Source: Erpobdella octoculata (lineage: Eukaryota; Annelida; Clitellata; Hirudinida; Erpobdellidae). Taken from it: a DNA stretch of 64,000 nucleotides. A program made the translations under genes and the position numbers. The stretch covers positions 9,285,706 through 9,349,705 of the forward strand of contig OZ022242.1 in assembly GCA_963978895.1 (NCBI GenBank), in the 5' to 3' direction. The notes beneath the pieces were generated by a model, which saw only the letters and a list, made by a program, of their open reading frames with translations, had not been told where the DNA came from and ran no database searches. Of the stretch, positions 1 to 11,518 are shown piece by piece. Each line of letters begins with the position of its first letter. The stretch's first letter is position 1.

Positions 1-147
1 TTCGCTTCTTCCTTGTTGATTTTTGCACATCAATTTGTGTCATCTGCAAACTTTGAAATTTTTGAAGCGATTCCATTGTCAATGTCATCTAAGTAAATTA
101 TAAACAATAGTGGTCCTAACACTGATCCTTGTGGATCTACAGGCCCA
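1..147 (-). mobile_element. Non-LTR retrotransposon reverse transcriptase relic
   Basis: Read on the minus strand, this piece translates to a reverse-transcriptase core. It shows a [17 protein letters not shown] block followed by KISKFADDT, the catalytic FADD form of the YxDD box of CR1/jockey-type LINEs. An in-frame stop follows the FADDTN stretch, so the copy is dead. It runs off the left edge of the window. The similarity ends near base 147, where the sequence becomes ordinary AT-rich DNA. The family assignment comes from motifs only. Confidence 0.85.
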
Positions 148-2652
148 GTGAAGTTGTATAAAACGTCAAATATTTTATTTTGAAATATTATTTACACAAC
201 AAGCTGCATTTCACCTCAATTAAAGTTTTCAGTCCGAGTTCACCAATGTGTAGAAGACTGTCTCAAAGTGTATGTGCTTACTGATCCTATTGACAACTGA
301 TCTCATGAAAACTGATACTATGGACAACTGACCCCATAAAAACGGATCCGAGTACATATGATCCTATAGAGAGAGAAGTTAAAGTTAGTATGTTTGCTGG
401 GGAAGTTGCAGGCCCGTAGGCCGGATTTAGTAAGTGGGGGCTATGAAAAGTAGTAGGGGGGCTACTGACAAACAAGGGCACCGAAGAAGCCTGAGCGCGA
501 GCGCCAAAGGTGTGAAGCCCTTCAAGATAAGGAGATTCGCCAAAGCATTTTGTAGCATTTGGCACAAAATGGCATCCAATTTTCGATATCCTATTATGTG
601 ATTTTAGGTTTTCTAAGAGTTGCAATATTGTTGTTCATAATAACAAAAATTAACAATTTTCACAGCCAATTTTTTCAAATAACAGTATGCTTGTTGTTAT
701 CCACAATCTTGATTTTTGATGCGTGCATGGCACACCACTGGGATGACAGCACTGAATCAAATTGTCCAAATTTAATTATTGAATAACACAGCCGTTATAG
801 TCCACAATAGAATAACTTGCTTATTTTATTTTTGATAAAAAACTTGTACATCTGTGTCAAATGCCAAGAAATCAATAAAATGAAATCGGATTTAAATATT
901 TGTCTTGACAAAGATCAAACCACATTATAATAAAACCATGAATAAAACGTACTATTTAGTTTAGCTTTTCATTTTAAGTTACTACACATCCATTCATGTG
1001 TTACACATAAAACTTGTCATCAGTTTCTAAACAATCTAAATAGAAGATTTGATTATATATCAAGTATATCATTATACTTATATTGTTATAAAAATTGTGT
1101 GGTTTGACAGTAAGCTTTAAATTGTTTCTTCGAATTTATCAGTTCATCAGTATTGGGGTTAATAGTAATGCACTGTCAGACTTGCACTAAAATTACTAAA
1201 TTATGAAAATAGTTTGAATTATTGAGAGTCATTCAAAAATCATTATAATGTGGTTAGATCATTGTCAAAACAATTATTTGAATCCGATTTTATTATATTG
1301 CATTCTTGGCATTTGATACATTTTTATCAAAAAATTTGATAAATTACAATTACAACAAAATGTGATTAAATGTTTGATAAAATAACTTTTGGCTTTTTTC
1401 ATTTTCAATAGTTTGTGTACCACTTTCATTATTTTGATTAAAATTTCTTACATTCAAATTCTATTCGCTTATGTTGGTTCTGGCAGTTCTTTTCAAACTC
1501 GACATAATAGTTAACATAACAGAAAAGTATGCTTAATTTTTTTGTTTTATAGTGTGAATACATGTTTTAAAGCCACATATCGTGCATTACCGAGTTCTGT
1601 CGGTTAGAAAGTTAGCCGGAATAAAAAAAAACTAAAAAAGGTAAGCAAAATTGGAAAAAAGCAAAATGATATGGTAAAGTTTTACATTAACGGCAAATCC
1701 CTTTTTCTGCTTAAAAAAGGCCGAAAAGCAAAAAATGTGGTGATACTTGCATAAGGCTACACTGGCTACAGTCTACACTACACTCTACAGTTCTACAGCT
1801 ACACTACTATACATACACCCTAGAAATGCTGTTTATTGCTACTTCAATTGAAGCTTAGCATCAATTTGCAAAGTTACTCACTTGGCTTTATAAACAAGAA
1901 GAAAAGTAATTCATGAATTTATTTAAAAAAATAATGGGTGGTTCGAACACTTTTGGTTTTTTCAAGCTAAAAGGTTTTCCTATTTTTTTAAGTGTTTCAT
2001 AGCAAGTTCTATAACAAATCAATAGATAGTGAACACAATGACAGAGAGATATGAAACATGTCTATTAACTTTTTATACAAAGGTTTTACTTGAAGCAGTT
2101 TTTTTTAATTATTTTTCTATATTTTCTTGTACTTTTTACTACTTGCACGAATGAGAATAGATCATCTCCATAGGGAACTTTTTCCCATGGCCTGGTTTTA
2201 AATGTTGAAAAACTGCTTTAAACATGTTTTTTAAGAAATTATTGATGATTTTCTTTTTTCAATTATCTTATATATTATTTTCAATGCTTATTTGTTTTTT
2301 TTATAGCAGAAATAATTTATTTCTCTAAAGTGAGAGATTAATGATTAATTGATTTTTAAAATATCTTTGAGTGTTCATTAAAATTTGAAAAACTTCAGGC
2401 TCTCAAAATTTAGTCTTAGTCATCTTATTTAAGTAAATTTAAGTACCATAATTGTAAGTTTGGTGACAACACATTAAAAAAACTATACAATGTTTTATTT
2501 AAAGCTAGTTTTCAATTTTTTCTTATTTACTTGTTTTACTAACCACCAGGCTAGAGTTGGTTCATTATATAACCAAAAGTAGGTTAGGTTGAGACTACAG
2601 AACTGTTAAATAATGAATATTTTACTTTGCTCCAAAAGTGTATATATATATA
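148..2652. other. AT-rich DNA without a recognised gene
   Basis: No convincing coding exon was found here. A short piece at 408-450 (GCAGGCCCGTAGG followed by a G-rich stretch) recurs at about 25891-25930 inside a CYBA intron, so it belongs to a dispersed repeat. The open frames at 287-625 (-) and 559-786 (+) have no recognisable motif or splice context. An upstream non-coding exon of the pipsqueak-HTH gene could lie here but was not identified. Confidence 0.4.
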
Positions 2653-3657
2653 TCGGTAATACACGCTCTGTTAAAAATACATTTGTATTCGCCGTTTAAC
2701 ACTTTTTTTACAAAGACTTTCCAGCTTTCGTTTTTTACGTATCATTTCTGGACGGGTGCGAAAGTTTGGAGGATTGGTATGACTGCCCGGTTTCTGTTGA
2801 TATGACAACCTTTTCTCACCTCACTCACAATATAACCGTTCGTCGTAAGTAATTGTACGGAAGTGACAGTACTTATGTTAAATTATACATACCTTTTATA
2901 TAAATCTTGTAGATTTATCCTATATGTTATCGTAACTAAGTTACATATGCTGTTGTAGTTATCCTTGCTGAGTCATGCAATTTACAATTCCATAATGCTT
3001 TTATTCTTAGACATTATTAATTTACTTAATTGATTGTATATGATGTAATCCCTGTCTTAAAACTTCATGTAATCTCATTTGACTTTTAAATGTCTATTTA
3101 CCTTAATATAGCATGATTGCAATTGAAATTAATTTTGTGTAACTTTTATATTTGATGTAATGCCTTTGAAATCATAAGAAGTTAATTTTAGTTATAATAG
3201 TTTAGTTTAAGTTGTCCTGTAATTCACGATATATTCCATAATATCTGTATAATTTTATGTCTGTTTAATTTTACTTTGAAACGTCTATTTATGTATAAAA
3301 CGTAATAATAAGAATAATATTATTCATTTAATTTGAAGACAGTTAATTTTAGTTATAATAGTTTATTTTAATTGTTCCGTAATTCATAGTACATTCCATA
3401 ATATCTTTATAATTTTATGTCTCTCTAAGTTAACTTTTAAACGTATATTTACTTTTTCTATATCATGTTTACATTTTAAAATTAAGCCCTGATGATGACT
3501 AGTTAATGTCGAAACTGGCCAGTTGGCTAATAAATATGTAACCATGAACAAGGATATTAGTCTTTATTTACTTAAAAAAACAAAAGCTGGAAAGTCTTTG
3601 TAAAAAAGTGTTAAATGGCGAATACAAATGTATTTTTAACAGAGCGTGTATTACCGA
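2653..3657. mobile_element. Interspersed element with ~80-bp terminal inverted repeats
   Basis: The left end (2653-2735) is repeated in reverse complement at about 3576-3657 with only a few differences. Each end starts TCGGTAATACACGCTC at its outer edge and runs to an AAAGCTGG core. (TA)n flanks the left end and follows shortly after the right end. The interior holds at least two direct copies of a roughly 160-bp segment (starting 3181 and 3342). Near the right end is the phrase CCTGATGATGACTAG followed by GTCGAAACTGGCC, a style seen near the ends of Penelope-like and some other retroelements. There is no coding capacity. The class is undetermined: a non-autonomous DNA transposon or a Penelope-like terminal structure are both possible. 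Confidence 0.7.
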
Positions 3658-3679
3658 AAATCTTATACCTCGCTATGCT

Positions 3680-3682
<3 letters not shown>

Positions 3683-3753
<71 letters not shown>
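3683..3753. repeat. (TA)n microsatellite
   Basis: This is an uninterrupted run of about 35 TA units, ending about 95 bases upstream of the first recognised coding exon of the pipsqueak-HTH gene. Confidence 0.97.
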
Positions 3754-3756
<3 letters not shown>

Positions 3757-3849
3757 TTATTGCATTATTCAATATAAGTAAAATAAAATAAAATTTCATT
3801 TTGGTTATAATAAGTGTTTCTTATTAATAATGTTGTATATTTTTCAGGT

Positions 3850-6800
3850 ATGGTAAAGAATTATCAACGAAAATCAAGTCGTGGTGCCTATGGCGAGCAG
3901 GCCCTGAAGGATGCTCTTGAAGCACTTTCTAAGGGAATGTCTTTTAAAGAGTTACGACTTCGGTACGGAATTTCAAGAAGTGTTTTGATGAGACATCGAG
4001 CGGGAAAAGTTTCAAACCCGGGTTGCATAAAATTGGGTCGATACGGTCGGGTGAACGGGAAAAAAATAGAGAATCATAGTGAGCAGTTAATATTATATAT
4101 CACATATTGTTTTCACTAACTAACTTTTAGTGTATTGTTAAGAGGCCCGGTGTTCAAGCGGTAAAGCCTTGGACTTCTATGCTCGAGGTCCCGGGTTCGA
4201 TTCCCATGCGGAATCTCACATCGCGTAACTCCCTTGGACAAGGAATTCACTATTATGGCTCAGGTAACTCAGCCTTTCATCCACTTGTGGTTGAAAAATG
4301 AGTACCAGCTTAAGCTGGGTTATAAGGTGCAGCCTATGGAAAGCACTCAGGTGTTTCCTAACGCCTCTGAAGCTTAGCAACTGGCGCTTCTAATCAATTC
4401 TATTATTATTATTATATAAGTTAGTTTAATATTTTCTACTTTAGTTATTAATTGCTGTAATACATATCTGCTAGAAATTGTCAATGATCCTGGAATTATT
4501 AAAGAAGAAGTTGATTCATTACATGATTATCAAGTCTCGGCAAATGAAAGTCTTTCAGGTAAGAATGAATTTCATGTAGCATTCATTGTATTTAGTTATT
4601 GAAACCTTTGTTTATGATGTATAAAAATAAGTTTTGTTTTAGAGATTGAAAGTTATTCAGGCCATGTAGCAGCAACTGGTCTAGATTTGTTACAACAATG
4701 TCGAGATTGTTCAAATTTCGATGAATGTGAGAGTATTCGTCTGAAATGTTCTCTTCAGTCGCAAGCTGATGCACTCAGTGCTGTCAAAACCCTACGCCAT
4801 TTCTTTTACTCTCACGATGCTCCGAGAGAGTTGAACAAGTCCTTGGATTTGATGCAATTGTATATTTCTTCTTTGACGAGTAGTTTGAACCCATGTTCGT
4901 GTAAGTTTTTAGATGTTAATTTTATTGTAGTTGGCATGTGTATAAAGTGTCGAGTGTATATAGATTAGGGAGTAACCGACTTTTGGTCCGGAAATCAACA
5001 AAAAATTTGAAATCGGTTACTCCCTTGTATAGATGAGTCTTGGAAAGTAATTCTATTAAAAGCTTGATGGAAATTTAAAACAAAATGGTATTAGTATTAA
5101 CTAAGTTGGAGGTTTACCAAGTGAGAAGAGAAAAACCTTTGCTCATTAAATATTGTCAGAATTTTGGATTGCAACAGGATTCCAATAACTGGTTAACCCT
5201 TTTAGGTCCAAAACTTTATTAATTAGATTTCTATTTTTTTTTTGTTATTTCTAAGTTACTTGCTTATGTTTTAACAGATTTATTTTTAATTATTTTTTAT
5301 TTGAAAGAAAACTTTGAAAATTCACTATGCTCGTTTTTCGAACGGTGGTCGTATAGACTACTGAAAACGACAAAATGTTTAAAAGTCAATTTCTTTTTTT
5401 TTTCAACGCAAACAATTATAATATAAATTTTAGGCTATAAACAGAAAAGCTAAAAACACATTTCTGACTTTATCAGTAACACAGTTCAATAAAATCCAAA
5501 AATGTAACATTCAATAAATCAGTCAAGCAGTTCATGATAGTCGTTTCAGAACCGGAGTGTGCGGAAAGCACCAAAACAATTCCGATGAATTCGTTTGCCG
5601 CACTTGGCCCATATGTACATTGTTTTGCCACAATTTTCCAGCTTATAGCGACGTACTGTTTTCACCTTTTCCAGATCATGACCATGGCCAGTTGCTGAAT
5701 CTTCCCTATCGTTTTGTTTCTTCAACCGTGCATGAATTCATTTCATCGGTATAAAACAACCTAAACAGCCTATATGGGGTTTATCAAGCAAAGCACCATT
5801 GTGGTGTTTCAAACTCGTTATATATAGACTGTTTTAAAAGTGGCTATTCAAATTACTCTTTTTGGTCCAAGTGCATTTCAATCGTTTTTGGCGTTTTGGT
5901 TGCCGCGGCATTGAACTGACCGTATTTGCGACCTACATTTCTTCACCCAAAGAACCGACACAGTCTAATCTCATCCCATCATTAGTATAATCAACTTCTA
6001 CCTTCCCGGATATATTACAAAGAATAACATTTCTTCTTCATTTGCTTATTCATAAGTCACGTGTTATGATGCGCCGGGCGGAAGAATGACAAGTATGTCA
6101 ACCTCAATGCTATCATCATCATCATCAAGAATTAGTTCCATAGCTTCTTTCAACGTGAAAAAACATTCTTTTTGACGCCTTTCATTTTTAAACTATACAA
6201 ACATTTCATTCGAAGAATGAAATTTGCAAAAAACACTATCACCAATTCAACCACTGCACAACTATAAGCTGAATGAACTAGTTTCGACTTGTTCGCATAA
6301 AGTACTCTATACGCCCAACGATCGTAGAACGAGCATGACTCATACATGTTCAGATTGTGGGTTAGTGTAAACACATTAAAATTTAATTAACGTTGCTGTT
6401 TACTTTTGAGTACATCCTCTTTCGATATTTCAAACTTTTGTTATGATAACTCTCATGAAATTAGCATAATAAATTTTTAAAGTAATATCGGTCGAAAACC
6501 GTGAAAATGCTCATATTCTAACCCAGATTAAACTACTTAATACGAATGAAAAAATTATTTAAAAAATTTTATACAGTGTATTGAAGCTTTCTTAACATAA
6601 AAAAAAACTTTTAGCAGAAAAAAAATTTCAGCTTAATTTTATGCAACGCCAAAAATAAGTGTGTTCGTAAAACGTACGATGGTCTAAAACGGGTTAAATG
6701 GTTGATTGGATAATAAAATGCTTAAATAGATGGTTATAAGCTCTAGTTCCTGCAATTTGAACTTGTCAATTCAATTCATAGGAAACACATAAATATAACT

Positions 6801-7073
6801 GCAAGAATATGCATTATGGCTAATAATTATGTTGGGTTTATTTAAAATGTAAGTATATTTGTTTTAAAATGTATAGATTTATATTTCATTAAATTTTTGT
6901 CTTTTAAATTCACAGCTCAAAGCTTAAAAAGTAAACTGCCAGGACATGTTACAGTGTTTCGAGAAATTGACGACCCAACAGTGAAATTGCAGGAGGCAAG
7001 GATAGAATTAGATAGAATTGATTTGTTAAAGACTGTTGCAAAAAATAAAGTGAAAAAAAATCCAAAGAAATAG
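3850..7073 (+). CDS. Pipsqueak/pogo-type HTH protein, four coding exons (uncharacterised)
   Basis: The coding exons are 3850-4078, 4475-4558, 4643-4900 and 6916-7073, with GT-AG introns and matching phases. They give 242 aa ending KKNPKK-stop. Residues 1-60 look like a psq/CENP-B-type helix-turn-helix: MVKNYQRKSSRGAYGEQAL, then a helix with LSKGMSFKELRLRYGISRSVL, then a basic turn and a LGRYGR stretch. This arrangement is known at the N-terminus of pogo/Tigger transposases and Jerky-like proteins. The rest is acidic then helical, with a CRDC...CESIRLKC cysteine cluster and a lysine-rich tail. No DDE transposase domain follows, so by inference this is a host DNA-binding protein or domesticated transposase piece. 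The ATG lies two bases after a splice acceptor, so further upstream exons are possible. The function is unknown. Confidence 0.75.
4139..4416 (+). mobile_element. tRNA-derived SINE in intron 1 of the HTH gene
   Basis: The head resembles a tRNA-Leu-like gene. An A-box-like GTGTTCAAGCGGTAAAGC is followed by a perfect B box, GGTTCGATTCC, at 4194-4204. It is followed by a unique body (CTTGGACAAGGAATTCAC ... GAGTACC) resembling the conserved central part of many invertebrate SINEs, and ends in an (ATT)n tail at about 4402-4416. The tRNA part cannot fold into a normal acceptor stem with its 3' side, so this is a retroposon and not a functional tRNA gene. Confidence 0.85.
5197..6693. mobile_element. 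Decayed piggyBac-like DNA transposon
   Basis: The element lies between two TTAA sites (5193-5196 and 6694-6697), the target site of piggyBac. The ends are inverted: the left begins CCCTTTTAGGTCC and the right, in reverse complement, begins CCCGTTTTAGACC. A second inverted match of about 35 bases lies further in (near 5330 and 6300). The minus strand has short transposase-like pieces broken by stops. One is an acidic run of aspartates near 6125; another is a Cys-rich segment (near 5560-5680) like the C-terminal zinc-binding region of piggyBac transposases. It sits in intron 3 of the HTH gene and cannot be active. Confidence 0.65.
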
Positions 7074-8258
7074 CTTACACGACACCATTCTGCTAGTGGA
7101 AAAAGGACCAAACTGGATTTTTAGAATTGAAGGATGGTGTGAATTCCATTTTTTAGTGGAAGTTGACCAAGTGTCTTGTTGTTTATCCTTTCTTGTACTG
7201 AGGTTGTTTGTTATAAAACAAGTGAAAGTTATATTAAAAATGACTGTCTTGACATGCTTTTAAAACAGTTATAAAATTTTATAACGACTTCTATATATAT
7301 AAAAATAAACCTGTTTGTTCTTTATACATTGCTACACTATTCATCCGATCGTAATGAAATTTTCACACAACAGTTAATACCTGATGATTGCTTGGTTTCC
7401 ATTAAACTTGCTCATTATAGCTGTTGCGCTGTAATACTTTGATTATCAGCAATAATCTACGGTTAGAACCCCACGTCCAAAAAATCCAGTCAACAGTTGG
7501 GTTATTTGTTAAATCCGTGGCCTGAAAAATCCAGAAACATATTAATTTTTGTTTCAGCTTTCATTCCTATTACTGCTGTAAAAACTTGCTATTAAATCAT
7601 CTGAGCTCATTTAGAGAAATGAAAGTGTTATTTTCAACTTTTTTGCTGGTCCTACCAATGGTGGTCTAAATGTTTTGAGATAATATTAAAAATAGATTTT
7701 GCAGTGACTTTGGTGTAAAAAAGGTCCGAAATTTTCAAATATCAGAACTATTGATGGTCTAGAGTCTAGTTGTAAATTTAGTAAAGATAAAGCCTCGGGA
7801 TACAGTTAAACAAAATAAGGTGGCAAGTTAAGTAAAAATAAAAAGTTGATTTTTTTTTTTAAAACGTCTATGAGGGGGGCGGCCCTCCCCCTGGATCATC
7901 CGATGGTACCACGCACGCAGATGGCTATTTAATATCATATCACAGGATTAATAACATTTCTTTATCTGCGTTCACTGGTAGACCTGAAGCCGGCGATTCG
8001 AATTCGGTCGGCGTCATCAGCAAGGGTGCGGGGGTTAAGCGCGATGGTTGTCTCTGGTTATTCTGGGAAATGGTCCCACGATAGATTTGTGGCTTGGAGG
8101 TCTAAGGACTGCAGGAATAAATAAACTAAATTAAAATAATAACTTTAAAAATAATGTTTAACTTTGGCACTAAAAATGTCATGTTTTGTTATCTGAATTC
8201 ACATTTTCCGAAAGTTCGTAGCTGTGATTCTAAGAATTTAATTTGAAAGCCGACCGAA
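7074..8258. other. Spacer between the HTH gene and EXOG, with repeat copies
   Basis: No gene is recognised here. At 7300-7370 is the reverse complement of the tail (GTGTGAAAATTTCATTACGA...) seen at about 22280-22330, a dispersed repeat end. The block 7372-7911 has a homologous copy at 29574-30110. A further repeat-like stretch lies at about 7978-8110, including CGGCGATTCGAATTCGG. The EXOG promoter must lie at the right end, but no clear TATA box was identified. Confidence 0.5.
7372..7911. repeat. Dispersed ~540-bp repeat, copy 1
   Basis: This copy can be aligned along its whole length with 29574-30110. Shared landmarks are AGTTAATACCTGA at the start, GCGCTGTAATACTTTG, TTGTTTCAGCTTTCATTC, AAATCATCTGAGCT, TTTTCAACTTTTTTGCTGG, and a G-rich then C-rich end with CCCTGGATC. 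The CCTGGATCcgCCGCTG-type end of copy 2 resembles hAT-type termini, but no partner left terminus was found. The copies have diverged substantially and carry no open frame. Confidence 0.75.
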
Positions 8259-11200
8259 ATGATTGCTGGGCGTTTAGGAAAATTCATAGCAGCTACCGCT
8301 ATTTCTGGTGCCGTTACTTGGGGCGTATATAAACAACATTTGTTTGTTGAAGCCAGGAAAGCAATTGATGTAGATTACCAGGAATTGCAGGTTCCAGCAG
8401 GTCCATATATGAGGCTTCTTTTTTTTTATTTTTATAAATGCTTGAGTTAATTAAGAATTGAAATTAACTAGTTAACATTTTAAAGGACGTCAATCAAAGA
8501 GTTTCAACGATGTTTTTGTGAACTATGGAGTACCTGTAAGATCTCCTGATTACACTGTGTACAAAAACCATGTTTTGTGTTACAATCAAGAAAAGAAAAT
8601 TCCCCATTGGGTTCTTGAAGTGTTGTCAAAAGAAAATTGTAAAGGTGGTTTTTTGGAGACATTGGTGGCTCAAAATGTACTACAATAGATTGAAAAAGTC
8701 CAAGCAGGTGAATACATTTTTTTCTAGGTTCTGCAAGCCGAGAAAAAATTAATTTTAAGTCGGACCCAACATTATCCGATATGTTTGCTTCAAAGAATGA
8801 AGATTATCACAGAAGTGGCTGGTCGCGAGGTCACATGGCTGCTGCAGGAAATCACAAATATGACCAAGTATATCATTTGTAACCAACCTTACAAATTTAT
8901 TATAAAAGCAGGCATTCATAACAAAAAAAATTATTACAAACTTTTATTTAGGTTACAATCTCTGTTTGTGTGTGTGTGGCTTTCTCTGTACACACATCTT
9001 GCAAGTAAAATTTAACCAGCTTTTTGACTTGCTAGGAAGCTGAAATTTTCAGCATAGCTTTATATTGGATGACAATACATTTTTGAATTAAAAAAAACAA
9101 ACTTAATTTGAACATCTTTCGTATTTCTAAATCGAGTGTATTTGAAAAAAGTGTTTGAAATTGAGTGTTTGTTTTGAAAAACTCGTTTTTTCCTTTACTT
9201 GTTTTTCATATAAAAACAATTTTATAGCTTTTTGTTTTTTTTATAATCCTTTACATGTTGTGTTTTAAGACTAAAATAGCAGTAAGTAGGAAATATTCAT
9301 GTTTTTCCTGTCATGGATCATAATTTGGTTGTCTTTTTTTTAATCCCTTATGTTAACTTCACTGCCGGTCTTGCTTGCTTGAATGTTTGCAAACATTGAA
9401 AATTAAAATTAACTAACTTCCCGTCATCCAATTGAGCTGAAATTTGAAATATAGGCTCACTTCTCATGGCAATGCATTCTATTAAAAATTGAAAATTTGC
9501 TGAAAACAAATTTTCTTATTATAAATAATTTAATTAAATTCTATTAAAGTTTGAAAATTAGTTTTAGAACAATTTGTTATTAAAAATAATTATTATTTAT
9601 GTTTTAAAAGAAATCAAATACAATTAAATAAATGTTTGCATATATAAATTCAAAAAATGTCATTTTAAAAGAAAAATTTGTAATAAATGAAAGTCCGGCA
9701 AATTTTGAAATATAAGGAATTTTGAAAAAAAACCTTGTTTTTTGTGGCTTTTCTTTGTTTTATTCAGGCCGGCAAGTAAAAACAAGGCGATTTTATAGCT
9801 ATAATTTTTAAAACAATAAAGTGGCAAAATATATATAAAATACTATCATCATTGATAGAGATTAACAAAATCAAATAATGATTAATAGATATTTAAGAGT
9901 GTAAGATGCTTGTAATTTGTTTATACAAGATAGTGACACCATAGATTACAGACAAGGAGTATAATATTAGTGACATGTTTTTCATTTTCATTATACAAGT
10001 AGGACGATCACGGCAGGTCTGCATCAAACAAAACACTTTTTAAAAAAGCAGAAATTGAGTTGACTTTACAGTTATAGGGGTATACACCTGCCTTTATTTT
10101 TAGAAGCAATGATGTCCTGGATAATTCGTTTGTTAGTTTTATAATTCTTTTCAAAATAATTAGTTTTACATCTTGTTGATTTTGGAATGTTTCAGGAAGC
10201 AATGAACGACACATTTTTCCTCAGCAATATCGTTCCACAAGATGCCGACAACAACGCAGGTTTCTGGAATCGACTGGAAAATTATTCCAGAGATCTCGCT
10301 TACAAGTTCGACAAAGTTTGGGTGGTCTCTGGTCCGCTGTTTCTTCCACAAACTGAAGGAGAAAAAAAATTTGTTAAATATCAAGTAAGCTATCTATTTA
10401 ATGACCTGCCTGATTGTATAGTAAAACTTTATTGAGACAGACTTAGATGAAACGGACACTTACATACCACATACTAGTTTTCATGTTTTCAGTCATGTTC
10501 CTATAACGCTTTCCTCGCATACAAATGCAACAGGCCTTAGGTTTAATGAACAATTTTCTCCAATCTGTAGAAGTTCATTAGCTTACAGTTGTACTGTCTT
10601 ATGTCATATAATTAAATTTTAATTAAAACTTTGTTTTTTTCTTCAGAAATCTTTTCTGACTAAGCTAACGTAGACTTGGATTTGTAGTCAACGCTTCAAT
10701 CTATAAAGTGACATTAACTTTCTTAAGGTCATTGGAAATTCAGAAGTTGCAGTGCCAACTCATCTGTTTAAAATTTTAGTTGCTGAATTTGGAAAGAGAA
10801 GATTGATTGGTGCCTTTGTTGTTCCTAACACATCCATCGCTAAAGATAAGCTCCTCAAAGAATATCAGGTATATATCATAACTAACCCATTATAATAAAA
10901 TGTAATAAAGATACTATTATATAATGGCACAATGTCATGCAATTAATGTTGATCTTAAAAGTTTTAAATGCAGCAGTTATGATATGTCCTATGATAAGAT
11001 CATGTATTGTAATTAATGCAACTGAATAGATTCATCTCTATAAAGTTTACAATCTTTTAGAAGATTATAATATAATATTAAATGTTTGAAATATGTGTTT
11101 CTAAAAGAAGTTATGATATTAAAAATTTTAAACATTCATGGATGAATATAATATCATAATATTAAAAGTTATAAACGTTCAACAAATCATTTGCAATTCA

Positions 11201-11518
11201 TAGGTTCCCGTGGAATTTGTAGAATCTAAAGCTGGCTTTCAATTCTTTCCACGACTCGATCGCAAATCTTCAGAAGACCTGTGTCGAGTTGAAGGCTGCC
11301 AATTGAAGTCCTGGGCAGAGTTTGAGCTCATGTTCATCAGGAAGAAAATCGAATCTGCAAAAACTTTGAATCGCCTGGAGAAAACTTGGAAGGAGTTGAA
11401 AGATAAAGGTTTGAAACCGGATGAGAATCTGATCGAGAAATATAATCGGAAGAAATTCGAATTGGAAAATGGTGGAGTCGAGAAACTTGAGAAAGATGCT
11501 GCCAGACAAAGAGGATAG
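8259..11518 (+). CDS. EXOG: Mitochondrial nuclease EXOG (endonuclease G-like)
   Basis: Six coding exons: 8259-8400, 8486-8644, 8728-8867, 10196-10384, 10728-10868 and 11204-11518. All phases fit and give 361 aa (human EXOG has 368). EXOG is a beta-beta-alpha metal nuclease/5' exonuclease of the mitochondrial inner membrane, involved in mtDNA repair. Residues about 5-25 form a hydrophobic N-terminal anchor. The catalytic motif is SGWSRGHMAAAGN, with the SRGH form typical of EXOG (EndoG has DRGH) and catalytic His at residue 136. The downstream block SNIVPQDADNNAGFWNRLE contains the metal-binding Asn region, followed by VWVVSGPLFLP. The EXOG-specific helical C-terminus (exon 6) is present. Intron 1 uses a weak donor (CAG|GTCCAT), chosen because it keeps phase and alignment. 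The gene looks intact. Confidence 0.93.
8945..9850. repeat. Interspersed repeat in EXOG intron 3
   Basis: The stretch starting TTTAGGTTACAATCTCTG at about 8950 recurs at 59850-60090. Parts recur at 62240-62500 and 44925-45010, sharing the landmark AACTCGTTTTTTCCTTTAC. The piece at 9290-9480, with TTAACTTCACTGCCGGTCTTGC, recurs in reverse complement at 34110-34256 and partly at 44140-44290. These copies mark one or two dispersed non-coding families whose other copies neighbour the ACTAGCAGGG termini described below. No coding sequence is present. Confidence 0.7.

Noticed and set aside
4141..4215. Possible tRNA-Leu gene
   Set aside because: Has A and B boxes but no pairing acceptor stem, and is followed by a SINE body with an (ATT)n tail.
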